Of a DNA stretch of 64,000 bases, positions 1 to 7,304 are shown in pieces. A program made the translations under genes and the position numbers. This stretch comes from Paenibacillus sp. CF384 (GTDB lineage Bacteria > Bacillota > Bacilli > Paenibacillales > Paenibacillaceae), in NCBI RefSeq assembly GCF_900106745.1, contig NZ_FNNV01000001.1:1054001-1118000 (forward strand), written 5' to 3'. Each line of letters begins with the position of its first letter. Within the stretch, counting starts at the first letter, position 1. Under the pieces are notes generated by a model, which saw only the letters and a list, made by a program, of their open reading frames with translations, was not told where the DNA came from and did not search any database.

Positions 1-485
1 GTAAATGGTTCTGCGGCGCTTAAGTTTGACAGATCTGTGGACAGCCAGGTATCGCTCCTCCTGACATCGACGGCAGCAAGCAATCTGTTAACGGGATGCT
101 CATCCTCATTCTCCGCCTTCATAGGCGTAACGAATCGGACTAAGACACGGCTCACGTTATCCGTATGTACAAATGCAAATTCCAATAGTCGCTGCAAATC
201 GCTCATCCATTCCTCTACAGCATTCCCATAATGCTCCGCAGATAAATCGACCGACAGCACCGATCCTTTCCATTCTACCCGTTTCACGTCGAGCTCCAGA
301 TGAAGACCAAGCATGGAATCTACGATCACCCCCGCACTCAAGCGCTTAATCGGGAAGGGGTGAAAGACCGAAATATCGCCTTTGGCTTGCTGCATTCGTG
401 AATCCGTTAACGGGAGTATTGTCAGTAACACGGTAACAGCTGCTGTTACCGCACACGCATAGAGCAGCCTCTTGTAATGCGACAT
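1..485 (-). CDS. Unrecognised membrane-anchored or secreted protein, 3' end beyond the window
   Basis: An open frame of 161 codons runs from an ATG at 485 off the left edge without a stop. An AGAGGCGG ribosome-binding site lies 7 bases before the ATG. The N-terminus (MSHYKRLLYACAVTAAVTVL) is basic, then hydrophobic to about residue 26, so it is a signal peptide or membrane anchor. The remainder is mixed alpha/beta with charged segments and no motif I recognise. It follows the mtrB terminator, where B. subtilis has hepS, but the signal-like N-terminus does not fit HepS. Function unknown; the frame and start are well supported. Confidence 0.75.
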   Translation of the reverse strand, partial: MSHYKRLLYACAVTAAVTVLLTILPLTDSRMQQAKGDISVFHPFPIKRLSAGVIVDSMLGLHLELDVKRVEWKGSVLSVDLSAEHYGNAVEEWMSDLQRLLEFAFVHTDNVSRVLVRFVTPMKAENEDEHPVNRLLAAVDVRRSDTWLSTDLSNLSAAEPF

Positions 486-537
486 CTACCATCCGCCTCT
501 CGCGCACAGAATGTCCTGCTACTCTAGTGTACAAACT

Positions 538-560
538 AAAAAAGCAGGCTATGCCTGCTT
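538..560 (-). terminator. Intrinsic terminator after mtrB
   Basis: A GCAGGC/GCCTGC stem with a 3-base loop is followed on the minus strand by a run of six T. It lies 7 bases past the mtrB stop. The same stem core recurs at 14037-14057. Confidence 0.85.
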
Positions 561-566
561 TTCGGT

Positions 567-788
567 TTAATCCTCTGTATCGACGGTACCATACTTGGTT
601 AGCACTGTTGCTTTGCCGCGAATTTTGATCGCTGACGTGTGGTCCGTAAACTGGCAGATGAGGATTTCTCCTTTATCGAGCTTCTCCGTGTGATGAAACT
701 TCGTATCTTGACCGCGAGTCAGTCCGATGACTTGTACGCCTTGGGACTTCGCTTTAATGACGATATATTCCCCATTCTTGTCTTCCAT
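567..788 (-). CDS. mtrB: MtrB, tryptophan RNA-binding attenuation protein (TRAP)
   Basis: 73 residues, the usual TRAP length. TRAP forms an 11-subunit ring that binds tryptophan between subunits and then binds (G/U)AG repeats in trp leader RNA, causing termination or blocking translation. The sequence keeps the family pattern, including the VIKA segment, the [12 protein letters not shown] loop and the KIRGKA segment near the C-terminus that carries RNA-contact lysine and arginine. In B. subtilis folE (mtrA) sits between hbs and mtrB; here it is absent and mtrB has its own candidate promoter and a terminator-like leader (836-966). A good AGGAGGCGG site precedes the ATG. I saw no TRAP target in this window. 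Confidence 0.95.
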   Translation of the reverse strand: MEDKNGEYIVIKAKSQGVQVIGLTRGQDTKFHHTEKLDKGEILICQFTDHTSAIKIRGKATVLTKYGTVDTED

Positions 789-835
789 GAATACCGCCTC
801 CTAATCGTCAATTAAACCCTTAAACCGTATCTGTT

Positions 836-873
836 AAAAAACTGCCTCCCGAACGTCGTGCTCAGGATAGCAG
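836..873 (-). promoter_or_regulatory. Terminator-like hairpin in the mtrB leader (possible attenuator)
   Basis: On the minus strand a CTGC...CCTGA / TCGGG..GGCAG stem-loop (842-873) is followed directly by six T (836-841), 48 bases before the mtrB ATG and about 65 bases downstream of a candidate sigma-A promoter. HU has its own terminator upstream of that promoter, so this hairpin does not serve HU. It could attenuate mtrB transcription or end a short independent RNA. No T-box motif is seen. Confidence 0.5.
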
Positions 874-937
874 CTGTGGCGTGTTATGTACGACTTCTCT
901 CGAACGAATTCGGGCGAACCCTAGAACCGCAAGAAAA

Positions 938-966
938 AGTCTACTGGAATTAACTCCCCTTGTCAA
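938..966 (-). promoter_or_regulatory. Candidate sigma-A promoter for mtrB
   Basis: TTGACA (961-966), a 17-base spacer and TAGACT (938-943), pointing toward mtrB from just past the HU terminator. The -35 box is perfect; the -10 box matches TATAAT at 4 of 6. Confidence 0.55.
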
Positions 967-991
967 TAGAAACGGAATCTGTCTTGGGAGA

Positions 992-1026
992 CGAAAAACG
1001 TCCGGATGCAGCAAGCACCCGGACGT
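992..1026 (-). terminator. Intrinsic terminator after the HU gene
   Basis: ACGTCCGG (998-1005) pairs with CCGGACGT (1019-1026), followed on the minus strand by a T run. It starts 23 bases past the HU stop codon. Confidence 0.85.
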
Positions 1027-1048
1027 CATCAACGGTCTGAACCGTTTC

Positions 1049-1324
1049 TTATTTGGAGACAAGATCTTTAAGTGATTTACCCGCTTTGAAAGACGGGATT
1101 TTGCTTGCTGGGATGTCGATCTCTTCACCCGTTTGCGGGTTGCGACCTTTACGGGCTTCGCGGCTTTTCACCTCGAAGTTACCAAATCCCACCAATTGCA
1201 CTTTATCCCCGCCTTGCAGCGAGTCGGAGATGGCATCAAAAACGGCATCAACCGCTTTGGAAGCATCTTTCTTGGAAAGGTCAGTCAATTCGGCTACTTT
1301 CGCAATCAGTTCCGTTTTGTTCAT
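1049..1324 (-). CDS. hbs: HU family DNA-binding protein
   Basis: 91 residues, the full HU length, starting [12 protein letters not shown]. It contains the signature [20 protein letters not shown], where the beta arms insert into the DNA minor groove. HU is an abundant dimeric nucleoid protein that bends DNA. The ATG at 1324 follows a strong GGGAGGTG site by 6 bases; an in-frame GTG three codons earlier overlaps that site and is rejected. It sits between spoIVA and mtrB as in Bacillus but with separate terminators on both sides. A weak promoter candidate (TTGAAA, 18-base spacer, TACTAT) lies near 1466-1495. Confidence 0.95.
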   Translation of the reverse strand: MNKTELIAKVAELTDLSKKDASKAVDAVFDAISDSLQGGDKVQLVGFGNFEVKSREARKGRNPQTGEEIDIPASKIPSFKAGKSLKDLVSK

Positions 1325-1571
1325 TTCTTTCACCTCCCCTGACGGCAGTTCATAAGCACATCATTATCATTCTGTTTTACCGAAACCTCAGAAAATATAC
1401 CTGCAGGCCTTGGTGCAAAGAAATTCCGTTCTGTGCAAATCCTGCATACTGAACCATGAACAGATTTATAGTAATACAGTTGGCTATAGAATTTCAAGAG
1501 GCTTAGCAAGTTTTTCCGAGGATTACTCTAGGTTTTTCATGCTTTTCACACCGAAATACCCCTGAAAACGA

Positions 1572-1605
1572 CAAAAAAGAGACACGCTGTGTTCGCGTGT
1601 CTCTT
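1572..1605 (-). terminator. Intrinsic terminator after spoIVA
   Basis: AAGAGACACGC (1577-1587) pairs with GCGTGTCTCTT (1595-1605), followed on the minus strand by T residues. It begins 5 bases beyond the spoIVA stop. Confidence 0.9.
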
Positions 1606-1610
1606 CCGCT

Positions 1611-3089
1611 TTACAAGATTATGGCAATCAGACCGCCAGAGCCTTCGTTGATGATTCTGCCCAGCGTTTCCTGAAGTTTATAGCGCGCATTGTCAGGCAT
1701 CATCGCAATTTTGCCTTGGATGCCTTCCCTTACGATGGAATGGAGCGAGCGACCGAAGATGTCGGACTCCCAGATCTTGATTGGGTCGTTCTCGAAATCT
1801 TGCATCAAGTAGCGGACCAATTCCTCGCTTTGTTTCTCCGTACCGATAATCGGAGCGAACTCGGACTCCACATCCACGCGAATCATATGGATGGAAGGCG
1901 CAGTCGCCTTCAAGCGAACACCGAATCGAGAGCCTTGGCGAATGAGCTCCGGCTCATCAAGCGCCATCTCGGCAAGCGACGGCGCGGCTATGCCGTAACC
2001 TGTCGTTTTGACCATTTCGAGCGCTTCCGCAAACCGGTCATATTCCCGCTTCGCATGGGAGAACTCCTGCATGAGCTGCAGCAGGTGGTCTTTGCCGCGA
2101 ATTTCAACCCCGACCACTTCCATCAAGATTTGGTCATACAATTCATCCGGTGCATACAAGTCGATTTCCGCGACCCCTTGCCCCATGTTCATGCCGCTTA
2201 GTCCGGCACGAGCGATGAATTCGTATTCCATGAACTGCGAGACGACTCGGTCCACATCGCGCAGACGGCGGATATCTTTGACCGTATCGCGAACCGAATT
2301 CTCGTAGTTGCTGCGCAGCCAGTGATTATCGTTCAGCACCATGACCCAGCTTGGAAGATTCACGTTCACTTCATGCACTGGGAACTCGTAAAGCACTTCA
2401 CGAAGCACCGACATGACTTCTTCTTCTCCCATCGTCGCTACGCTAAGCGTAATGACCGGGATGTCGTACTTAGCCTGAAGTTCGCTGCGAAGCGCAAGTG
2501 CCTCGTCGCTCTTCGGCCGTGTGGAGTTCACGATGAGGACGAACGGCTTACCGACCTCTTTGAGCTCATTGACAACGCGTTCTTCTGCCTCGACGTACGA
2601 GCTGCGCGGAATTTCCGCAATTGTACCGTCTGTCGTCACGACGACACCGAGCGTGGAATGCTCTTGAATGACTTTGCGCGTTCCGATCTCTGCCGCTTCC
2701 TGGAATGGAATCGGCTCCTCGAACCACGGCGTAGTAATCATTCTAGGGCCATTCTCATCCTCATAGCCTTTCGCACCAACTACCGCATATCCAACGCAAT
2801 CAACGAGTCTGACATTCACATCAAGCCCCTCGGCCACACGAAGCTGTACAGCTTGGTTCGGCACGAATTTAGGCTCTGTCGTCATAATCGTCTTGCCTGC
2901 TGCGCTTTGCGGCAGTTCATCGATAGCTCTCACCCGATCGGCATCGTTCGTGATGTTCGGCAGCACAACCGTCTCCATGAACCGCTTGATGAAGGTTGAT
3001 TTGCCTGTGCGGACTGCACCAACGACGCCGAGGTAAATATCCCCGCCGGTTCGTTCGGCAATGTCCTTGAAAATGTCCACTTTCTCCAC
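1611..3089 (-). CDS. spoIVA: SpoIVA, spore coat basement ATPase
   Basis: 492 residues from a GTG start, identical in length to B. subtilis SpoIVA. SpoIVA coats the forespore outer membrane, hydrolyses ATP and polymerises to form the platform for coat assembly. The N-terminus VEKVDIFKDIAERTGG and the Walker A motif GAVRTGKST are visible. The GTG follows GGGAGGGG by 7 bases; an ATG 12 codons upstream would add non-homologous sequence. The 339 bases upstream (3090-3428) hold no gene, only the yphF terminator. A partial sigma-E match (TCATAAT, 13 bases, CAATAAGC) lies near 3240-3270, but its -10 box is poor. Confidence 0.97.
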   Translation of the reverse strand: MEKVDIFKDIAERTGGDIYLGVVGAVRTGKSTFIKRFMETVVLPNITNDADRVRAIDELPQSAAGKTIMTTEPKFVPNQAVQLRVAEGLDVNVRLVDCVGYAVVGAKGYEDENGPRMITTPWFEEPIPFQEAAEIGTRKVIQEHSTLGVVVTTDGTIAEIPRSSYVEAEERVVNELKEVGKPFVLIVNSTRPKSDEALALRSELQAKYDIPVITLSVATMGEEEVMSVLREVLYEFPVHEVNVNLPSWVMVLNDNHWLRSNYENSVRDTVKDIRRLRDVDRVVSQFMEYEFIARAGLSGMNMGQGVAEIDLYAPDELYDQILMEVVGVEIRGKDHLLQLMQEFSHAKREYDRFAEALEMVKTTGYGIAAPSLAEMALDEPELIRQGSRFGVRLKATAPSIHMIRVDVESEFAPIIGTEKQSEELVRYLMQDFENDPIKIWESDIFGRSLHSIVREGIQGKIAMMPDNARYKLQETLGRIINEGSGGLIAIIL

Positions 3090-3371
3090 TGAATATCCCC
3101 TCCCAATCGTATTTCGCCTGTACATGGACGTACCGTTACTGCTGCTTTCCTCCTGCTGTTCGTCGTCAGGGTTCGCCGCTACCCGCCTGCCACAGTTGCA
3201 AACAAGCGACGCAACTCGTACATGATTTTGGACTAGTAATAGCTTATTGCGTCCAAGGCCACATTATGACGACTGCTTCCATGAAATCTTTCGATTTCGC
3301 TGAGCATCTCCGCTCCCGGCCTTCCAAGATTGAGATATATGAGAGAAACACCAAAGCTATGCCTGAACGAC

Positions 3372-3404
3372 AAAAAAACTCCTGCCCGCAGAAGCGGACA
3401 AGAG
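3372..3404 (-). terminator. Intrinsic terminator after yphF
   Basis: CTCTTGTCCGC and GCGGGCAGGAG pair (with G-T pairs) around a 4-base loop, followed by seven T on the minus strand. It separates yphF from spoIVA. Confidence 0.85.
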
Positions 3405-3428
3405 CCGAGGTGGAACTAGTCGATTGGG

Positions 3429-4160
3429 TTATTTGAGAACGGCCTGCGGCTCCCCGTTTACTAAACGGTATACAGGAGATTTGACAGGTACAAAGTCTGA
3501 AGAATCTACAAGGAGCGCGCGTAAATCCGCGTGTTCCTCCGGCCTCTTGGCGCTGTCCAGCTTGGAAACGGCTTGCATAATATCCGTACCGTAATCAATA
3601 TAAACATTGCCTTTAGCGTCCATCATTGGGGTCAAAATGCCCCCCGAGAACATACTGTGAAGTACCGGCTCCTTCAGGTCCAGCGCATCGAAATCGATGG
3701 CTTTGAAGTCCGGATAAAGCGCCGGGCCTTCAGGAAGTTTACCGCTGCTCGCATCCGCATACGACTTAACAGCTGCTTGTACATCATTCATTTGTTGATA
3801 GAGAACGAGATTCATAAGCTTTATAGTAGGATCTGTATCCTCGTTAATGATGAGATAATAGTAGCTTCCGCCCTGCTCGTACGCAGTCTCTGGGATGCTC
3901 GAGACGTAATTCATTCTCTTCAATTTGTCAAAATCAACCTTGAATTTCTCGTAAACCGGCGTCGCTTCGGTGCTGTTCTGCATCGGGAGCAAGCCTGTAT
4001 CCTTCTGGAATTGATCGACAACGGTTTGTACATTTAGAATTGCATCTTTAGGCGGCTTCTGATATTGTCCCATCTGGTCTTCCGGATACAGGCAGCCAGA
4101 CAGCAAAGCAGCCATAAGTGCAAGCACCATAGCTGCAGCCGCTTTTCTCAAGCCTTTCAT
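3429..4160 (-). CDS. yphF: YphF-like lipoprotein
   Basis: 243 residues with a lipoprotein signal peptide: basic MKGLRK, a hydrophobic stretch and the lipobox LLSGC, giving a lipid-modified Cys23. The mature part has no enzymatic motif I recognise. Position directly upstream of spoIVA and downstream of yphE matches B. subtilis yphF, a predicted lipoprotein of unknown role; I infer orthology from context and length. Translation is probably coupled to the ferredoxin gene 15 bases upstream. Confidence 0.75.
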   Translation of the reverse strand: MKGLRKAAAAMVLALMAALLSGCLYPEDQMGQYQKPPKDAILNVQTVVDQFQKDTGLLPMQNSTEATPVYEKFKVDFDKLKRMNYVSSIPETAYEQGGSYYYLIINEDTDPTIKLMNLVLYQQMNDVQAAVKSYADASSGKLPEGPALYPDFKAIDFDALDLKEPVLHSMFSGGILTPMMDAKGNVYIDYGTDIMQAVSKLDSAKRPEEHADLRALLVDSSDFVPVKSPVYRLVNGEPQAVLK

Positions 4161-4175
4161 GACACTAACTTCCCC

Positions 4176-4523
4176 CTACCATAATTCATCATCTTCCGCC
4201 TGGCGCATCATCTGTCTTCTGACTGCTGCGCGAAGCGGATCTTCCGGAACCTCGACTACGGCACGGCCAAACACTCTCGCCTGACAAGCGAGCCTTGTCC
4301 CCGAGCGGTCTAGACCTGCGAGCTTATAACGCTCATTGTCATTTAGCGGAGACAGTCCTGAGGAGCTGTTCTGCGCTGTTACTTTACACATGAGACATGC
4401 AGCTTTCCCGTCACACCGTGTTCGAATGGGTACTCCGGCACGTCTGGCAGCATCCAGGACCGTTGTCCCGGCACGTACCGTTACACTGCGTCCGGAAGGG
4501 AGGAATGTAACTTGAACATTCAT
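4176..4523 (-). CDS. [2Fe-2S] ferredoxin-like protein A
   Basis: 115 residues with a beta-grasp [2Fe-2S] pattern. Cys37, Cys43 and Cys46 (C-x5-C-x2-C) lie in TRCDGKAACLMCKV and the fourth ligand is Cys80 in RLACQA. The x5 spacing is the adrenodoxin/ISC type rather than the plant type. The C-terminus ends in Arg- and acid-rich sequence. The ATG at 4523 follows GAGGG by 7 bases; an upstream extension lacks this support. It lies in a compact run with a second ferredoxin and an NTase-fold gene. The redox partner is unknown. Confidence 0.85.
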   Translation of the reverse strand: MNVQVTFLPSGRSVTVRAGTTVLDAARRAGVPIRTRCDGKAACLMCKVTAQNSSSGLSPLNDNERYKLAGLDRSGTRLACQARVFGRAVVEVPEDPLRAAVRRQMMRQAEDDELW

Positions 4524-4565
4524 GGCGAATCCCTCTCTTCCTGCTTCCTGCATAATCCGTACTAT

Positions 4566-5162
4566 TTATCCTCTGAGCAATTGCTGTACATATTGTTTCG
4601 TCTTCTCGGTAAGCTGATTTCCGGACGCAATCACTCCGGCAGCCCCCATGTGGATAGCGGGTTCTTGGCGCATTTGGGCAACAATGAGCCGTGTGCGATC
4701 CTCTCGCTCTCGCAGCACATTGAACCACAGCTCATGAGCGAGCGGGACGAGGCCCAGCTTACAGGCGCCTATTGTAATAGTCGTTTGCAGTGGAGCAAGA
4801 ACGTCCTCGACCTCTACTGCATAACGATCCTCTCCGGCAGATACAACAAATCCGCCGACTAATTCAACCTGAATACCTTCAATCAGGTAATGGCTGAGCA
4901 CCGATCGATAGATCGGACTCACACTTTCATGCTGCTCATCTACAGCGTATGGAAGCAGCGCCTTATGAAGAGCAGCCGCAGCTGCATCATCTGCATATAG
5001 ATCCAGGTCCCGGGGCGGGTCGCTTAACGCCAGCCCTCGCAGCAGCAGCCCTGCACTGCCGCCGATCAGCCACTTAGCTCCAGTAGGAGCCGTTTCCTTT
5101 GCTATGACTTCGAGCGCACGGTAGAACGGCCCAGCGGCCTCCATGAGATTGCGTCTGTCCAT
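4566..5162 (-). CDS. Nucleotidyltransferase-fold protein, role unknown
   Basis: 198 residues. The segment LIGGSAGLLLRG followed by PPRDLDLYAD is the GGS...DxD signature of the MNT/AbiEii-like nucleotidyltransferase fold, with two metal-binding aspartates in DLDLY. Later segments (ELVGGF, DVLAPL) fit the rest of the fold. Its ATG overlaps the TGA of the upstream ferredoxin gene by one base (TGATG), so the two are translationally coupled. No toxin or antitoxin partner is adjacent, which argues against an AbiE system. A modifying enzyme acting on a nucleotide, RNA or protein is possible; no substrate can be inferred. Confidence 0.7.
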   Translation of the reverse strand: MDRRNLMEAAGPFYRALEVIAKETAPTGAKWLIGGSAGLLLRGLALSDPPRDLDLYADDAAAAALHKALLPYAVDEQHESVSPIYRSVLSHYLIEGIQVELVGGFVVSAGEDRYAVEVEDVLAPLQTTITIGACKLGLVPLAHELWFNVLREREDRTRLIVAQMRQEPAIHMGAAGVIASGNQLTEKTKQYVQQLLRG

Positions 5163-5458
5163 CAGAAGTATGGCCGGTTCACAGCAATAATCGTGCCCGC
5201 ATTCTTCTTGATGATCGCTTGGCAGCCGAGGCGATAGCCTTCCTCCAGCTCACTTGGCTCAAGACGGTCCCATTCTGCATCCGTTACTTCCTCTAGAAAG
5301 TCTGCGCCTTCTTCAATAAGGCAGCGGCATCTTGCACAGGTCCCCCGTGAACAAGAGAAAGCCCAGTCGATATCATGCTTCATGGCCATATCGAGCAGCG
5401 ACATCCCCTGCAGCGGATAGACCGTCGTACTTTTAGAGCGTCCCTTCAATTCCAGCAT
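5162..5458 (-). CDS. [2Fe-2S] ferredoxin-like protein B
   Basis: 98 residues of [2Fe-2S] beta-grasp type. Cys36, Cys41 and Cys44 (C-x4-C-x2-C) occur in SCSRGTCARCRC, with an extra Cys46, and the last ligand is Cys79 in LGCQA. The x4 spacing makes it plant-type, unlike protein A nearby. A GGAG site lies 9 bases before the ATG. It heads the ferredoxin/NTase/ferredoxin group and follows yphE by 52 bases. Which reductase or acceptor it serves cannot be read here. Confidence 0.85.
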   Translation of the reverse strand: MLELKGRSKSTTVYPLQGMSLLDMAMKHDIDWAFSCSRGTCARCRCLIEEGADFLEEVTDAEWDRLEPSELEEGYRLGCQAIIKKNAGTIIAVNRPYF

Positions 5459-5510
5459 CGTTCGTTACTCCTTTTCCACTCCATATCCGAGTTCGTCTTA
5501 TAGGCAGCTG

Positions 5511-5690
5511 TTATGAAATGGAGATCAGACCGAGAAAACCGCCGATAACCAGAAAGAAAAAGGCCGTCATGGATAACAGCATCCGAAGCACGCCTTTGGT
5601 CTTGAATCTTGCCAGCGATATCAATACCGCCGCTACTGCCATTAATCCGATACCTACGAATGAAACCCACATCTTCATCATTGGATCCAT
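5511..5690 (-). CDS. yphE: YphE-like DUF2768 small membrane protein
   Basis: 59 residues, almost entirely two hydrophobic helices (about 8-25 and 39-58) joined by the basic turn RFKTKG. Size, topology and place between gpsA/spoVIF and yphF/spoIVA match B. subtilis YphE (DUF2768). An AAGGTGG site lies 12 bases before the ATG, somewhat far; a second ATG three codons in is an alternative start. Function is not known for the family; the neighbourhood suggests expression in the mother cell. Confidence 0.7.
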   Translation of the reverse strand: MDPMMKMWVSFVGIGLMAVAAVLISLARFKTKGVLRMLLSMTAFFFLVIGGFLGLISIS

Positions 5691-5787
5691 TTTGATCTCA
5701 AACCACCTTGTGCACCAATTATTCGTTCTATTATACCACTTGTCGTGTTTAAACAGCTACTATTGCCGCGATTAACGGAATTTGGCG

Positions 5788-5862
5788 CAAAAAGAAAAGG
5801 ACTTCAGCGAAAGCGAAAACCGGCGGTAAACTTACAATGCCGGGCGCTTTGTGCTTAAGTCC
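5788..5862 (-). terminator. Long terminator after spoVIF
   Basis: AGGACTT and AAGTCCT enclose an inner imperfect stem (AAAGCG/CGCTTT, CCGGC/GCCGG). On the minus strand the outer arm is followed by TTTTCTTTTT. It begins 6 bases past the spoVIF stop. Confidence 0.75.
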
Positions 5863-5868
5863 TCATGA

Positions 5869-6150
5869 TTACTTCTTGAGCATCAGCTTCATCAGCATTT
5901 CCATGCTATTGACATTCATGCCGCTCTTCTTGACGGCTCCAACGATGTCATTGATCGTTTTTTCCGATACGGGCACCTTCGCCATGGCGGAGACGGATTG
6001 GATCAGCTTACGCAGTTCTTCTTCGCTCTGCATCGTATCTTGCGTAACACCGCTGGCTAGCTTCTTGACCGCATTCTCGGTAATTGGCTTGCCCGTCTTT
6101 TTATTGACAGCGCTCAGAACATCTTTAGAGATATCTTTCTTTCCGCTCAA
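5869..6150 (-). CDS. spoVIF: SpoVIF, stage VI sporulation protein F family
   Basis: 93 residues, rich in Lys and Met, matching the small SpoVIF (YjcC) family: KKTGKPITENAVKKLASGV, then AKVPVSEKTINDIVGAVK and the Met-rich end MEMLMKLMLKK. In B. subtilis SpoVIF affects assembly of GerE-dependent coat proteins. It starts with TTG, 6 bases after a very strong GGAGGAGGG site. It has its own terminator, and a gpsA terminator lies upstream, so it is probably monocistronic. A perfect GTTTTTAC/GTAAAAAC palindrome (6167-6185) sits just before the ribosome-binding site. Confidence 0.8.
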   Translation of the reverse strand: MSGKKDISKDVLSAVNKKTGKPITENAVKKLASGVTQDTMQSEEELRKLIQSVSAMAKVPVSEKTINDIVGAVKKSGMNVNSMEMLMKLMLKK

Positions 6151-6166
6151 AAGTTTCCCTCCTCCA

Positions 6167-6185
6167 AGTTTTTACATGGTAAAAA
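6167..6185. promoter_or_regulatory. Short palindrome before the spoVIF ribosome-binding site
   Basis: GTTTTTAC-ATG-GTAAAAAC is a perfect 8-base inverted repeat with a 3-base centre. It lies between the gpsA terminator and the spoVIF Shine-Dalgarno sequence. It could be an operator or a second weak hairpin; no regulator is suggested by the sequence. Confidence 0.3.
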
Positions 6186-6198
6186 CTCGCTTCGCGAG
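6181..6198 (-). terminator. Small intrinsic terminator after gpsA
   Basis: CTCGC-GAA-GCGAG (6186-6198) is followed on the minus strand by five T (6181-6185), about 70 bases past the gpsA stop. Confidence 0.6.
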
Positions 6199-6269
6199 CA
6201 ACCCCGATGGCTGCTGCTAGCATCATATGAAGGAAGGACGGGATTGGTGTAGGCTAAAGAACTTCCATC

Positions 6270-7292
6270 CTATACGCCCGGAAGGTCCTCTGTCTCGTGT
6301 GTGCGACCTCTACCCATCAGGGATTCAACGGCGCTGCGTGGCGACTTATTCTGGAACAGAACCGCGAATAGCTGCTCCGTAATCGGCATTTCCACGCCAT
6401 ACTCTTGAGCTAACTCACGAGCAGTACTCGTAGTTCGCACGCCCTCGACGACCATGCCCATACGGCTTAACACTTCGTCTACCGACAGGCCTTCAGCCAG
6501 CATAGCGCCTGCGCGCCAGTTACGGCTATGCTTACTCGTACACGTAACGACCAGATCGCCTACGCCTGCAAGTCCGGCAAAAGTAAGCGGATTGGCCCCC
6601 ATTGCGTTACCAAGCCGACTAATTTCGGCTAACCCGCGCGTAAGCAGCGCTGCCTTAGCATTGTCGCCGAAGCCCAGTCCGTCGGTGAGTCCCGCTCCAA
6701 GCGCGATAATGTTCTTGATTGCCCCGGCTACCTCGACTCCGATTACATCCCTATTGGTATACACGCGGAAATAAGGTGTAATGAGTGCATCCTGCGCTTG
6801 TTCAGCCGCTTCCACGTTTGCGGATGCAACAACGACCGTAGTCGGCAGTTTGCGGACCACCTCTTCAGCATGGCTTGGTCCTGACAATACAACCAGCCGA
6901 TCTGCTGTGATGAGCAATTCCTCGAGAAGCACAGTAGTCATACGTTTGTAAGTAACCGACTCAAACCCCTTCGTCGCATGGATGCAGATGGCATCCTCTG
7001 CGATATAAGGAGCAGCCAGCTTCGCGACATCGCGCATCGCTGAGGATGGTGCAACGAACAATACAATTTCAGCACCTGTTACAGCTGTTTCCATATCGGT
7101 TGTAGCCGTTATGTTGTGCGGCAATATAGCATCCTTCAGGAATCGGCTATTGGTATGCAGCGTATTGATTTCTTCGACCTGAGTCTCACTGCGTGCCCAC
7201 AAGGAAACCTCGTAATTATTGTCAGCTAATACCGCCGCAAGTGCAGTACCCCAGCTGCCGCCTACGAGCACCGCTGCTTTTCGGTTCGTCAT
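6270..7292 (-). CDS. gpsA: NAD(P)-dependent glycerol-3-phosphate dehydrogenase
   Basis: 340 residues, full length. It reduces dihydroxyacetone phosphate to sn-glycerol 3-phosphate for phospholipid synthesis. Visible signatures: the dinucleotide loop VLVGGSWGTALA, LSGPSHAEEV, the catalytic-lysine region AIKNIIALGAGLTDGLG and SRNWRAG. The first Gly of the usual GxGxxG loop is replaced by Val. It ends 12 bases upstream of nothing but its terminator and is preceded by plsY (12 bases apart), which uses its product, so the two are probably cotranscribed. Confidence 0.97.
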   Translation of the reverse strand: MTNRKAAVLVGGSWGTALAAVLADNNYEVSLWARSETQVEEINTLHTNSRFLKDAILPHNITATTDMETAVTGAEIVLFVAPSSAMRDVAKLAAPYIAEDAICIHATKGFESVTYKRMTTVLLEELLITADRLVVLSGPSHAEEVVRKLPTTVVVASANVEAAEQAQDALITPYFRVYTNRDVIGVEVAGAIKNIIALGAGLTDGLGFGDNAKAALLTRGLAEISRLGNAMGANPLTFAGLAGVGDLVVTCTSKHSRNWRAGAMLAEGLSVDEVLSRMGMVVEGVRTTSTARELAQEYGVEMPITEQLFAVLFQNKSPRSAVESLMGRGRTHETEDLPGV

Positions 7293-7304
7293 GAACTCGC
7301 CTCC

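Noticed and set aside
2322-2999. 225-codon open frame opposite spoIVA
   Set aside because: Codon-bias shadow; SpoIVA is intact on the other strand.
4566-5162. AbiE-type toxin-antitoxin or defence gene
   Set aside because: Only the nucleotidyltransferase fold is present; there is no AbiEi-like partner, and the neighbours are ferredoxins.
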